From an uncultured Bacillaceae bacterium (GTDB lineage Bacteria > Bacillota > Bacilli > Bacillales > Caldibacillaceae), in the NCBI GenBank assembly GCA_937951955.1, contig CALGAD010000017.1, positions 1 to 64,000 of the forward strand: a DNA stretch of 64,000 bases, in the 5' to 3' direction. Of the stretch, positions 52,598-61,118 are shown one piece after another. Below the pieces are notes generated by a model. That model saw nothing but the letters and a program-made list of their open reading frames with translations, searched no databases and was not told the DNA's origin. Every line of letters starts with the position of its first letter. Positions within the stretch are counted from its first letter, which is position 1. The position numbers were made by a program, and so were the translations under genes.

Positions 52598-52924
52598 CTT
52601 TTATTATCACATTATAATTACTTTAAAATAATATTTTCTATTTCTATTATACATAAAAATTAATGCTATGGATATACTTTTTTCAAAATAATTCTTCTTT
52701 TTACTAAAAAAATTTCACCTAGAAAAAATCAACTATTTTCACTATATTTATGACATTACCCATGAAAATTCATGTGAAATAAACAACAAATAATCTGGAA
52801 TCAATTTGCTAGACCCGGTTCAGATAATTATCAATTAAACATTCTAAATGAAAATATAGTAAAAACCTACCACCTTGATTTCTTGGTATGGTTTTTTTAT
52901 AATAAAAGCAATCTAAAAAGTAAA
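52598..52924. other. gene-free stretch with a terminator-like hairpin
   Basis: AT-rich spacer between divergent spx and trpS. At 52863-52901 AAACCTACC/GGTATGGTT with a bulge forms a hairpin followed by seven T's on the plus strand, ahead of the T-box. Which transcript it ends is not clear. No small ORF with a site was seen. Confidence 0.45.
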
Positions 52925-53172
52925 CATGGAAAAAGCGATGAGAAAGAAGAGTACATTCATTGCTGCACTTCAGAGAGTTTGTGGTTGGTGCGAACAAACG
53001 GCAGGATGAATGGAATGGCCTTTCGAGTCTTTGCTGAACGAAACGATGCGTTTCCAGTAGGCAATAGCGTTTCCTGGCGTTAACAGGATGAGGTGACCTT
53101 TTTTTAAGGTAACAAGGGTGGTACCGCGGATTCAACCATTCGTCCCTTTTTCGGATGAATGGTTTTTTTATA
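52925..53172 (+). ncRNA. T-box riboswitch (tRNA-Trp) leader of trpS
   Basis: A structured leader of about 245 nt ends in the T-box core GGGTGGTACCGCG (53117-53129) and a terminator whose stem CCATTC/GAATGG is followed by TTTTTTT (to 53172). A TGG codon (in GAATGGAATGGCC) sits in the specifier region, matching tryptophan. Uncharged tRNA-Trp would favour the antiterminator and trpS expression. The 5' limit is approximate. Confidence 0.92.
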
Positions 53173-53212
53173 TGCCGTGAAATCAAAAATCGTGCAAGGA
53201 GTGTGTTCATTC

Positions 53213-54199
53213 ATGAAGACCTTATTTTCGGGAGTACAGCCGAGCGGAACACCGACGATCGGAAACTATATCGGCGCATTGAAACACTTTGTCGAACTGC
53301 AAGATGACTACAAATGTTTTTACTGCATCGTCGATCAACACGCGATTACCGTGCCCCAGGATCCGGAGGAGTTACGGAAAAACATTCGCAGTTTAGCGAG
53401 TTTATATTTAGCCGTCGGCATTGATCCGAATAAATCGGTTTTATTCGTGCAATCGGAAGTGCCTGCCCATGCGCAAGCCGCCTGGATGTTGCAATGTATT
53501 AGTTACATCGGTGAGCTGGAACGGATGACCCAATTTAAGAGCAAATCGCAAGGAAAAGAAGCCGTTTCGGCCGGTCTTTTAACGTATCCGCCACTGATGG
53601 CTGCCGATATTCTTCTTTACAATGCCGATATCGTACCCGTCGGGGATGACCAAAAACAGCATATGGAGTTAACCCGTGACCTGGCGGAACGATTTAACAA
53701 ACGGTACGGAGAAATTTTTACCATTCCGGAAGCAAAAATTCCGAAAGTCGGTGCCCGGATCATGTCATTACAGGAACCGACGAAGAAAATGAGCAAATCA
53801 GATGAAAATCAAAAAGCATTCATCTCCATGCTCGATACACCGAAACAAATCGAAAAGAAAATCAAAAGTGCCGTCACAGATTCCGAAGGTGTGATTAAAT
53901 ACGATCCAGAAAATAAACCGGGAGTATCCAATTTGCTGGCGATTTATTCGATTTTAAGTGATCGGTCGATTGCAGATTTGGAAAAGGATTATGAAGGTAA
54001 AGGGTACGGTGTATTCAAAAAGGATTTAGCCGAGGTTGTTATTGAAACATTAGCCCCGATACAAAAACGGTACAATGAATTGATTAACTCGGAAGAACTC
54101 GATCGCATTCTTGATGAAGGTGCGGAAAAGGCGAACGAAATCGCCAGTGAAACCGTTCGAAAAATGGAAAAAGCCATGGGCCTCGGCAGACATAAGTAA
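53213..54199 (+). CDS. trpS: tryptophan-tRNA ligase
   Basis: The protein has 328 residues from ATG 53213 after AAGGAG; the longer frame begins in the leader terminator. Class I synthetase motifs: PSGTPTIGNYIGAL (HIGH equivalent, 9-22) and KKMSKSDEN (KMSKS, about 192-200). It charges tRNA-Trp. The T-box leader senses its own tRNA. Monocistronic. Confidence 0.97.
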   Translation: MKTLFSGVQPSGTPTIGNYIGALKHFVELQDDYKCFYCIVDQHAITVPQDPEELRKNIRSLASLYLAVGIDPNKSVLFVQSEVPAHAQAAWMLQCISYIGELERMTQFKSKSQGKEAVSAGLLTYPPLMAADILLYNADIVPVGDDQKQHMELTRDLAERFNKRYGEIFTIPEAKIPKVGARIMSLQEPTKKMSKSDENQKAFISMLDTPKQIEKKIKSAVTDSEGVIKYDPENKPGVSNLLAIYSILSDRSIADLEKDYEGKGYGVFKKDLAEVVIETLAPIQKRYNELINSEELDRILDEGAEKANEIASETVRKMEKAMGLGRHK

Positions 54200-54215
54200 A
54201 TATCCTTCCTTACAG

Positions 54216-54246
54216 AGCCTGTTCGTTCATGAACAGGCTTTTTTAA
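54216..54246 (+). terminator. terminator of trpS
   Basis: Perfect 9-bp stem AGCCTGTTC/GAACAGGCT then seven T's. Confidence 0.92.
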
Positions 54247-54279
54247 GGTGCTTTAACCGATCCCGTGCAATTGCATGAA

Positions 54280-54308
54280 AAAAGATGGTGCCTATTGGCC
54301 CATCTTTT
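54280..54308 (-). terminator. terminator of the small minus-strand gene
   Basis: Stem AAAAGATGG/CCATCTTTT with an 11-nt loop, ending at the stop of the gene at 54307. Confidence 0.65.
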
Positions 54309-54468
54309 ATTGTCGTTTTTTCGTTTTTTTGTTGTTCATTTTTTCATTCATCGAAAGGGGTTCATTGGCAAATTCATGGTCAAATTCTCGTGTCATATCC
54401 TTTCGGACCGCCTGCTTGTCACTGAAATCTTTACTCAATTGTTTCGCCATTTTTTCATTTTTAGTCAT
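54307..54468 (-). CDS. small hydrophilic protein (53 aa)
   Basis: The ATG at 54468 follows GGGGTG; a frame to 54528 overlaps the yjbA end and has no good site. The product is highly charged (MTKNEKMAKQLSKDFSD at the start, Lys-rich end), with no membrane segment. Family not recognised. It is 26 bp after yjbA and probably cotranscribed. Confidence 0.65.
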   Translation of the reverse strand: MTKNEKMAKQLSKDFSDKQAVRKDMTREFDHEFANEPLSMNEKMNNKKTKKRQ

Positions 54469-54494
54469 CGAATTCACCCCGGCATCATTTTTGC

Positions 54495-55238
54495 TTAATT
54501 CACTTTCGAGCCATTTTCTGCTTCCCAAAACTTCTCAAACAGTGGCTGACCTTTAACGAGTCGCTCGCACAACTGTTCATGCTTTTTCGACCAGCCGTGT
54601 TTTACTTCTTCGTAAAGCAAATTCCATACTTCACTAAAAGACTTGGTCCGGATCATTGAATATTGTTCCGGCGCCCATTCTGTATACCAGTAACGGGCTT
54701 CAGCCGTATTTTTCGACGTATATAATTGATCCAGGGCCATGAACAGTAACTGTTTTAACTGACGTTCTTTGCGCGTGAGGCCTGACATATATTTCGGATG
54801 GGGCGAAAGGATGTGGTACTCCTTTTTATTTTTCGGTGTAAAATCGTACGTACGGCTCTCCCGATTTTCAATCATTTCATAAATTAACTGTTCCTGTCTC
54901 GGAATGAGCCGGCTTTTTCGCATCGGGATTTGGTAGCCGATCGTATCCACGGCAAGAATTCCGATTCCGTCCGTAACGATAAAACAATAATCGAGCTGGA
55001 TCCGTTCATGATTTTTCCGTAAATATGCTTTTTGATATACATCATTCAACAATTGTTCGGGTAATTCGGCAAGGTCGTTTTCAATATAATCGTATAATTC
55101 TTTCGTTACTTTCAGTACAGGCACCTGGTCCAATAACTGGATGGCATCATCTTTGCGCCATTCGTGGAAATGACACACATTATAGCCATTTTCCGCTCCT
55201 TCGAACCAATTGACCCACACATCGTGTAAATACATCAT
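54495..55238 (-). CDS. yjbA: YjbA-family protein (DUF3603)
   Basis: This 247-residue protein starts MMYLHDVWVNWFEG and has RKDDAIQLLDQVP near residue 28 and RLIPRQEQLIYEM in the middle, as in B. subtilis YjbA. No catalytic motif is known; function unknown. The ATG follows GAGGGG. It stands upstream of trpS on the opposite strand as in B. subtilis. Confidence 0.92.
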   Translation of the reverse strand: MMYLHDVWVNWFEGAENGYNVCHFHEWRKDDAIQLLDQVPVLKVTKELYDYIENDLAELPEQLLNDVYQKAYLRKNHERIQLDYCFIVTDGIGILAVDTIGYQIPMRKSRLIPRQEQLIYEMIENRESRTYDFTPKNKKEYHILSPHPKYMSGLTRKERQLKQLLFMALDQLYTSKNTAEARYWYTEWAPEQYSMIRTKSFSEVWNLLYEEVKHGWSKKHEQLCERLVKGQPLFEKFWEAENGSKVN

Positions 55239-55350
55239 TTCAAACCCCTCGCTTTGGAACTATTTGTTTTCAGTATGGGCGGTTGGAAGTAAATTTATGC
55301 CTTTTTAAACAAGGTTTTCTTTTTCAAGGAGCTAGTGGCAATCGCTTCAA

Positions 55351-56139
55351 CTATCCGTCCATTTTTTCCTGCACCATTTTTATAATCTGTTCGGACGGGG
55401 TGCGAAAAGTATTGGTGATGGAAAAAGAACGATTTAGACGTTTATATTGACGAATGATAAAATAGCCGAGGGCATAACCGATCATCGCCTTGCCAATCCG
55501 GTTCCCGTAGAGCAGCTGGTCGTGGACGGGATTCGTTATAGGAATTGATAAGTTTTCTTTAAAATATTGATGCCAGGATTCGGTTAGCAAATCATCGGGA
55601 TACTGCGTGTTCCAGCTTGCAACATACGGTTTACCCACATATTCCGCTACCGCCATCTCCGCCAGTCCTTCCATGATGAGGGAATCCAACAAAGTATATT
55701 CATCCCGGGGTTTGGCCAGTTTTGCTATTCTCGTTGCGTGATGATATTCGTGAACGAATAAAGCCTCCACCTCTTTCTTATCGCTGAGCGGTGGCAGAAA
55801 CAGAAAAATTTTATCAGGAAATAAAGTAAAGCCGTTTTTCTTCAAGTGCGGATCAAAAATAGAATAACGGGAAGGAAAAATATAAACCGGGGCATCGGGT
55901 CCCACCCAGAGTTTGCGATACTTCGCGAATAATCGTTCTACATATTCCCAGATCTTATCCTCTTTCAACTTAAAAAACGTATTTTTCGTAAACACATTCG
56001 GTCTATACATCCCCTTTTCCTGTAAAAATTGATAAAGACCGGTGCCGTGATTCCGGGATTCCCTCGTGATTTTTTCACAAATTTTTTCCGGTTCAAAAAA
56101 ATGCTCATCCATCCAGCGGTCGGTACGGATAATCCCCAA
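55351..56139 (-). CDS. yjaZ: DUF2268 zinc protease-like protein YjaZ
   Basis: The protein has 262 residues from a TTG at 56139 following AAAGGGGG (TTG 56142 also possible); the longer ATG frame to 56187 does not match. It has the zinc motif HEYHHATR (about residues 138-145), a gluzincin-type HExxH variant, with a Glu in EGLAEMAVAEY downstream. A predicted Zn-dependent protease, cytosolic; substrate unknown. It follows fabF on the same strand as in B. subtilis. Confidence 0.88.
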   Translation of the reverse strand: MGIIRTDRWMDEHFFEPEKICEKITRESRNHGTGLYQFLQEKGMYRPNVFTKNTFFKLKEDKIWEYVERLFAKYRKLWVGPDAPVYIFPSRYSIFDPHLKKNGFTLFPDKIFLFLPPLSDKKEVEALFVHEYHHATRIAKLAKPRDEYTLLDSLIMEGLAEMAVAEYVGKPYVASWNTQYPDDLLTESWHQYFKENLSIPITNPVHDQLLYGNRIGKAMIGYALGYFIIRQYKRLNRSFSITNTFRTPSEQIIKMVQEKMDG

Positions 56140-56203
56140 CAATATTCCCCCTTTGTCAAAGCTTTTTCCTATGTATACGTAAAACAACCGGTCTTGTTAA
56201 AAT

Positions 56204-56229
56204 AAAAAAGTCGGTGTCAAAACACCGAC
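56204..56229 (-). terminator. terminator of fabF
   Basis: Perfect 8-bp stem GTCGGTGT/ACACCGAC with a CAAA loop and T-run on the minus strand. Confidence 0.85.
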
Positions 56230-56238
56230 CGATAAAAA

Positions 56239-57477
56239 TTATTCATATTTTTTAAAAATCAATGTCGCATTGTGACCGCCAAAGCCAAAGGAGTTGCTTA
56301 ATACCGCATTTACTTCTTTTCTCCTTGCTTCATTCGGGACATAATCCAGATCACAATCCGGATCGGGTGTTTCCAGATTAATTGTTGGCGGAATGATGCC
56401 ATCTTTAATCGTCAGCACGGAAAAAATCGCTTCGACTGCCCCGGTTGCACCTAATAAATGTCCGGTCATCGATTTGGTAGAGCTAACCGCTACTTGATAG
56501 GCGTAATCACCAAAAACTTCTTTAATAGCGGCCGTTTCAAATTTATCATTGTATTCCGTGCTTGTCCCGTGGGCGTTAATGTAATCGATATCCTCCGGTT
56601 TGAGGTTTGCATCTTGAAGGGCCATCCGCATGGCACGAGCACCACCTTCCCCTTCCGGAGCTGGTGCTGTGATATGGTAGGCATCTCCGGTCATGCCATA
56701 ACCAACCACTTCCGCGTAAATCTTTGCACCCCGCTTTAATGCATGCTCCAGCTCTTCAAGAACAACGATCCCCGCTCCTTCACCAATGACGAAACCATCG
56801 CGGTTCTTATCGAAGGGACGGCTTGCTGTTTGCGGGTCGGGGTTTGTCGATAGCGCCCGTGCGGAACTGAATCCGGCCATCGCCATGTTTGTAATCGGTG
56901 CTTCAGTGCCTCCGGTAATCATGACATCGGCATCGCCCCGCTGAATCGCTTTAAAGGCGTCCCCGATGGAATTCGTTCCGGTGGCACAGGCCGTCACCGT
57001 GCAGGAGTTGATACCCTTTGCCCCCAATAAGATGGAAACCTGTCCTGCTGCCATATCGGGAATTAACATCGGAACGAAAAAGGGACTTACCCGGCGATAT
57101 CCCCGGTCAAGGAAGTTTTTATGCTGATTTTCAATCGTTTCGATTCCGCCAATACCTGAACCGATCCAGACACCAACCCGGTGTGCATTGTTGTCATCAA
57201 TGACGAGATTCGCATCTTTCACCGCCATCAGCGCTGCTGCCACCGCATAGTGAGTAAAGCGATCCATTTTCCGTGCATCTTTTGCCGGAAGGAATTGTTC
57301 CGGCTGAAAATCCTTGACTTCACCGGCCACCTTTGATGGAAAATCATCGGGATTTAAGCGCGTTAACGGGCCAATTCCAGATTTGCCCTGAATAATATTT
57401 GTCCATGTCGTTTCCACATCATTGCCAAGGGGAGTGACCGCCCCAAGCCCGGTAACGACAACTCGTTTCTTAACCAT
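56239..57477 (-). CDS. fabF: 3-oxoacyl-ACP synthase II
   Basis: This 412-residue condensing enzyme has the Cys-His-His triad: Cys in SCTVTACATGT (about residue 165), His in NAHGTSTEYND and His in SMTGHLLGATG, and the GFGGHNATL end. It elongates acyl-ACP with malonyl-ACP. ATG 57477 follows AAGGAGATGAAG. It lies 66 bp after fabH, forming an operon under the FapR-like site. Confidence 0.97.
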   Translation of the reverse strand: MVKKRVVVTGLGAVTPLGNDVETTWTNIIQGKSGIGPLTRLNPDDFPSKVAGEVKDFQPEQFLPAKDARKMDRFTHYAVAAALMAVKDANLVIDDNNAHRVGVWIGSGIGGIETIENQHKNFLDRGYRRVSPFFVPMLIPDMAAGQVSILLGAKGINSCTVTACATGTNSIGDAFKAIQRGDADVMITGGTEAPITNMAMAGFSSARALSTNPDPQTASRPFDKNRDGFVIGEGAGIVVLEELEHALKRGAKIYAEVVGYGMTGDAYHITAPAPEGEGGARAMRMALQDANLKPEDIDYINAHGTSTEYNDKFETAAIKEVFGDYAYQVAVSSTKSMTGHLLGATGAVEAIFSVLTIKDGIIPPTINLETPDPDCDLDYVPNEARRKEVNAVLSNSFGFGGHNATLIFKKYE

Positions 57478-57543
57478 GACTTCATCTCCTTTTTACGATT
57501 TCGCTTTAATATACAAATTAATGAAGTATTTACATGTAAATTG

Positions 57544-58476
57544 TTATTTACCCCAGCGCAGTAAAACGCTACCCCAGGTAAGCCCGCCTCCGAAGCCCAC
57601 CATAACGACAATATCATCATCTTTAATTCGCCCTTGATCGAGTTCATCCTTCAATGCAATTGGAATGGAAGCGGCAGATGTATTTCCGTATTTAGCAATC
57701 ACATTAGACATTTTTTCTTCCGGTAAATTAAGCCGCTGTCTCGCTGCTTCCATAATGCGAATATTGGCCTGATGGGGAATTAAAAAGTCAACATCTTCTT
57801 TATCCAAACCGGCTTTCACAATCACATTTTCCGCCGATTCGCCCATCTGACGAACAGCAAACTTAAAAACTTCTCGACCATTCATTAATATATATTTCTC
57901 TTCATATAAATATTTTCCTCCGCTACCGTCCGCACCGAGTTCAAAGGCCAATATTCCTCGTCCTTCAGAAACCGGTCCCATGACAACCGCGCCGGCCCCA
58001 TCGCCAAAAAGGACAGCCGTACTCCGGTCTTCCCAGTTAATCAATTTGGATAATTTCTCCGCACCGACGACAAGCACGTAGCGATAAGCGCCTGTCTCAA
58101 TAAACTGCTGGGCGGTAATCATGCCATAAATAAAACCGGAACAGGCCGCGCTTAAATCCATGGCGGCACATTTTGTTGCACCGATCTTCTCCTGTAAGAT
58201 ACAGGCGGTTGAGGGAAATGACCGATCCGGTGTGGCAGTAGCAACCAGGATTAAATCAATCTCCTCGGGAAGGATGCCAGCATCTTCCAGAGCTTTTTGC
58301 GCTGCTTGCACGGCCATATCCGATGTATTTTCATCGCGGGCGGCAAGGCGCCGTTCCACGATTCCCGTTCTCGTCCGGATCCATTCATCTGAAGTGTCCA
58401 TCACTTTTTCCAGGTCAAAATTCGTCACTACTCGTTCCGGTACATAACTTCCAACACCGATTATGCCTGCATTCAA
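57544..58476 (-). CDS. fabH: 3-oxoacyl-ACP synthase III
   Basis: The protein has 310 residues from a TTG at 58476, eight bases after AAGGAG; the GTG at 58485 overlaps that site. Triad: Cys in DLSAACSGF (about residue 111), His in IPHQANIRI and Asn in GNTSAAS. It starts fatty acid synthesis by condensing acetyl- or branched acyl-CoA with malonyl-ACP. By synteny it is the fabHA copy. Operon with fabF. Confidence 0.96.
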   Translation of the reverse strand: MNAGIIGVGSYVPERVVTNFDLEKVMDTSDEWIRTRTGIVERRLAARDENTSDMAVQAAQKALEDAGILPEEIDLILVATATPDRSFPSTACILQEKIGATKCAAMDLSAACSGFIYGMITAQQFIETGAYRYVLVVGAEKLSKLINWEDRSTAVLFGDGAGAVVMGPVSEGRGILAFELGADGSGGKYLYEEKYILMNGREVFKFAVRQMGESAENVIVKAGLDKEDVDFLIPHQANIRIMEAARQRLNLPEEKMSNVIAKYGNTSAASIPIALKDELDQGRIKDDDIVVMVGFGGGLTWGSVLLRWGK

Positions 58477-58531
58477 TTTATTCACTCCTTATATTCAAAC
58501 GCGATTTTATCGCTTTATTATATTATTTATT

Positions 58532-58550
58532 ATTATGACTTGGTACTAAT
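58532..58550 (-). promoter_or_regulatory. FapR-like operator of fabH-fabF
   Basis: On the minus strand ATTAGTACCAAGTCATAAT agrees with the FapR consensus ATTAGTACCTGATACTAAT at 14 of 19 positions; the left half is perfect. It lies 56 bp upstream of fabH. FapR control of fabHA-fabF is known in B. subtilis. Confidence 0.55.
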
Positions 58551-58599
58551 TTTAACCTAAAATAAAAAAGACTTCAATAAATTCCAGGTATAAAAGTTT

Positions 58600-59376
58600 T
58601 TATTTTTCATGAAGGGTGTTGATGACTTCCAACTCTTGCAATACTTTCCGGAAATCCACTGTCTCTTTGATCGGAATAACGCCTCTTGTTTCATCACTTT
58701 TTAACAAGTCATATCTTTCTTTAGCGATAGCTATAGGATCATCTTCTGTCAAATACGTGATGCATTCACGCAGGCGATTCGCATCGGCATTTTTCATAAT
58801 GAATGAACCTTCTTTTTCTAATTCCATAATGCGAATCAGTCCCTCTGCTACATCATACACATTAATTGTATCTAGCGGAATTCCATTCTCCACGATTTTC
58901 TTTTTTTGCCATAATTGAAAGAAATACGATTGTTTAGGTTGCCAGCCACCGTACAAAGCAGGGATCGCAACGTTGATGAAGGACCATTTTTCTTTTTTCG
59001 TTATTAAAAAGTTTCCCTGTAAAGGATGATCGACAGATTCAATGATCACAATTTTCAACGGGCGATTAGGAAAATGGACGATTGCTTTTTTTAATCGATC
59101 GATCACCTTTTGTTTATCTTCTTCGAAAAAATATTGCCAATCGTAAAGGGGAATAATGACCGCTTGAATTCGCGACCAGTCAATTTCTTCATCTTTTTCT
59201 GCGATGGTAAAATTCCCATTGCGACCCACCCACAAGTGTTTCTCCTCCACATAATCGTCCGGCTCCGCATCATCACTGATATCGACATGAATTACAGGCA
59301 TTCCCTTATCTAACAGCTGTTTCGTTAATTCAAAGCCGAGATAACCAAAGGAACCGAAGATCAGGCACATATCCAC
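58600..59376 (-). CDS. NAD(P)-binding-like protein, YjaV neighbourhood
   Basis: The protein has 258 residues from a GTG at 59376 (GAGGG upstream) or ATG 59370. It begins with a Rossmann-type loop FGSFGYLGFELTKQLLDKG (about 5-23), an extended SDR/epimerase-like start. The typical catalytic Tyr-x3-Lys is not obvious. The C-terminus is helical. It is 17 bp after the hydrolase-like gene and both lie upstream of fabH, where B. subtilis has yjaU and yjaV. Function unknown. Confidence 0.7.
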   Translation of the reverse strand: MDMCLIFGSFGYLGFELTKQLLDKGMPVIHVDISDDAEPDDYVEEKHLWVGRNGNFTIAEKDEEIDWSRIQAVIIPLYDWQYFFEEDKQKVIDRLKKAIVHFPNRPLKIVIIESVDHPLQGNFLITKKEKWSFINVAIPALYGGWQPKQSYFFQLWQKKKIVENGIPLDTINVYDVAEGLIRIMELEKEGSFIMKNADANRLRECITYLTEDDPIAIAKERYDLLKSDETRGVIPIKETVDFRKVLQELEVINTLHEK

Positions 59377-59392
59377 GGGCAATCCCTCCCCA

Positions 59393-60118
59393 TTAGAGGT
59401 TCTTTTCCGTCTCTTTAAAAAGTTCACGGGCAATCTTGACGATATCTTGATTTTTTTCCTGCAGCACGACATGCAGTTTCGCTAAAGCAGCAGGTAAATA
59501 TTTTTTGTACATTTTCACCCATTTTTCATCATACATGCCGTGAATCAAGATATGGATGATTTTAAAGGGATGACTTTTTCCAATTTGTTCTACTTGTTCC
59601 GTATGAATTAAAATTTCACTGTCTTCCTCTTCAAATTGGTACGCTTTCGCAATATCCTGCAAAAATCGTCTATATAAAAATGGCTGTTCTTCCAAGAGCT
59701 CTGCCATCCACTGTAATGAAAAAACCGGATTAACAAATAATATGGAGCGAACGTTATCTTCATGCCTTTTCAGAAAACCGATGGCAATTTTTGCTCCCAA
59801 TTCTTCGGCGATAATGTGGATTTTATCATTCAATATTTCCGTCCGTTTTACATACTCATATAAATCCCCGGCCCGTTCGACCGCTTCCTCATTTCCCATA
59901 TGCTGACCTAACAGATTAGAAAAATATACAGTATAACCATCCGCCAGTAACTGTGTAAGGATTTTTCGGCGTGTTTCGTTGCGCTGCCAGTAATGTTCAC
60001 CTGAGCGCGGCACAAATTCATGTCGATTGCCGATAACCAAGATGCCGAAGCCATTCGGTTTTTCTGGATAGTGGATGATACACGGTTCATCATTTAAGAC
60101 AAAACGCCGAAATTCCAT
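59393..60118 (-). CDS. alpha/beta-hydrolase-like protein, YjaU neighbourhood
   Basis: This 241-residue protein has hydrolase-fold features (GFGILVIGNRHEF, the VYFSNLLGQHMG strand, IIAEELGAKIAIGFL near 107-121), but the nucleophile elbow reads AEELGA, so the usual Ser is absent and it may be non-catalytic. Late FKIIHILIHGMYDEKWV resembles the Asp/His region. ATG 60118 follows GAGGGG. It forms a two-gene unit with the 58600 gene. Confidence 0.7.
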   Translation of the reverse strand: MEFRRFVLNDEPCIIHYPEKPNGFGILVIGNRHEFVPRSGEHYWQRNETRRKILTQLLADGYTVYFSNLLGQHMGNEEAVERAGDLYEYVKRTEILNDKIHIIAEELGAKIAIGFLKRHEDNVRSILFVNPVFSLQWMAELLEEQPFLYRRFLQDIAKAYQFEEEDSEILIHTEQVEQIGKSHPFKIIHILIHGMYDEKWVKMYKKYLPAALAKLHVVLQEKNQDIVKIARELFKETEKNL

Positions 60119-60475
60119 ATGAATCCCCTCTTACGTCTCGACCATTCATTTTGTTCATCCATTGTTTACAATGAAAAGTACAGTCTCTCCCTTCTATAGA
60201 CTATTCTTCCCGCAATTGAGTGACCGGGTAAATACCTATTTGCACGAATGGTGCAACTTAAATTTCGGTGAACAGACCGCATATGCCGATAAGCCGATCT
60301 TTGTAGTTTTTGGTAAATCTGAATGAAAAAGAAGTAGTGATTTCTATTTGCCCAAAAGAAACAATTTAATCTGTAAATGATTTCCGGAAAATACGAAAAT
60401 CGGGAACCATTTTATTTTTTTGAATAGCACAAATGTGATATGATAAGTTTAGACCATATGGAGAAGGTGGATAGG
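60119..60475. other. gene-free stretch between divergent genes
   Basis: About 355 bp; AT-rich with a weak TTGAAT / TATGAT pair before yjzB. No hairpin with T-run or small ORF was found. Confidence 0.35.
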
Positions 60476-60649
60476 ATGAAATACTTTTGGACCTTTTTTT
60501 GGTGCTTTTGGTTAGCACAACTCGTTACATATATTGTCGGTTCAATGAGCGGTTCAGCGTATAACTTCACAACAGGGGTATTGCTCGCTTTAGGTATTGG
60601 CATCTGCGTGTCTATAATCGGTCATGTGGCTGAAGTAAAGTCTGAATAA
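60476..60649 (+). CDS. yjzB: small membrane protein YjzB-like (57 aa)
   Basis: The ATG at 60476 follows AAGGTGG. It starts MKYFWTFFWCFWLAQLVTYI and has two hydrophobic helices (about 3-21 and 30-50) with a short acidic tail (VKSE). This agrees with what I recall of B. subtilis YjzB, located by fabHA. Function unknown. The terminator at 60678 follows. Confidence 0.6.
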   Translation: MKYFWTFFWCFWLAQLVTYIVGSMSGSAYNFTTGVLLALGIGICVSIIGHVAEVKSE

Positions 60650-60677
60650 TGATTGAAACATCCATTTCTAAAATGAA

Positions 60678-60716
60678 AAAAGAGAAGATCATCTTTACAC
60701 GATGATCTTCTCTTTT
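60678..60716. terminator. bidirectional terminator between yjzB and yitW
   Basis: Perfect 16-bp stem (AAAAGAGAAGATCATC and its complement) with a 7-nt loop and T-rich ends. Confidence 0.92.
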
Positions 60717-60723
60717 ACTTTCT

Positions 60724-61038
60724 CTACCGATCGGGTATTCCCAGGGCAATTTTCGCATAACGACTCATGCGATCCATCGTCCACGGCGGATCCCAGACGA
60801 TATCCACCCGGGTCTCCTTTACTTCGGGAATGTCGGCCAGGGCATATTTCACCTGGTCTTCGATCACTCCCTGTAGCGGACATCCCATCGTCGTTAATGT
60901 CATGGTCACGATGCATGTTCCGTCTTCCGTTAAATCTACATCATATACTAAACCTAAATTAACGATATCGATACCTAATTCAGGGTCAATGACTTGTTCG
61001 AGAGCGCCCATCAAATTTTCCTTCAAGCCCTCATCCAT
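60724..61038 (-). CDS. yitW: MIP18/DUF59 iron-sulfur assembly protein YitW
   Basis: This 104-residue protein is a single DUF59 domain: EQVIDPELGIDIVNLGLVYD (about 14-33), the TLTTMGCPLQ motif with its conserved Cys (about residue 53) and VDIVWDPPW near 78-86. DUF59 (SufT-like) proteins help deliver or mature iron-sulfur clusters. ATG 61038 follows AAAGGAG. As in B. subtilis it lies beside yitV. Confidence 0.93.
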   Translation of the reverse strand: MDEGLKENLMGALEQVIDPELGIDIVNLGLVYDVDLTEDGTCIVTMTLTTMGCPLQGVIEDQVKYALADIPEVKETRVDIVWDPPWTMDRMSRYAKIALGIPDR

Positions 61039-61118
61039 ATTCCTACACTCCTTTATCCCTTCTTTGTACTATATTAACAAAAACGGGTAGGAAAGTATAT
61101 GGATTTGACTGTCGGAAA

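Noticed and set aside
52809..53210. 133-codon minus-strand frame opposite the trpS leader
   Set aside because: It is antisense to the T-box leader and its terminator, with no start site or family.
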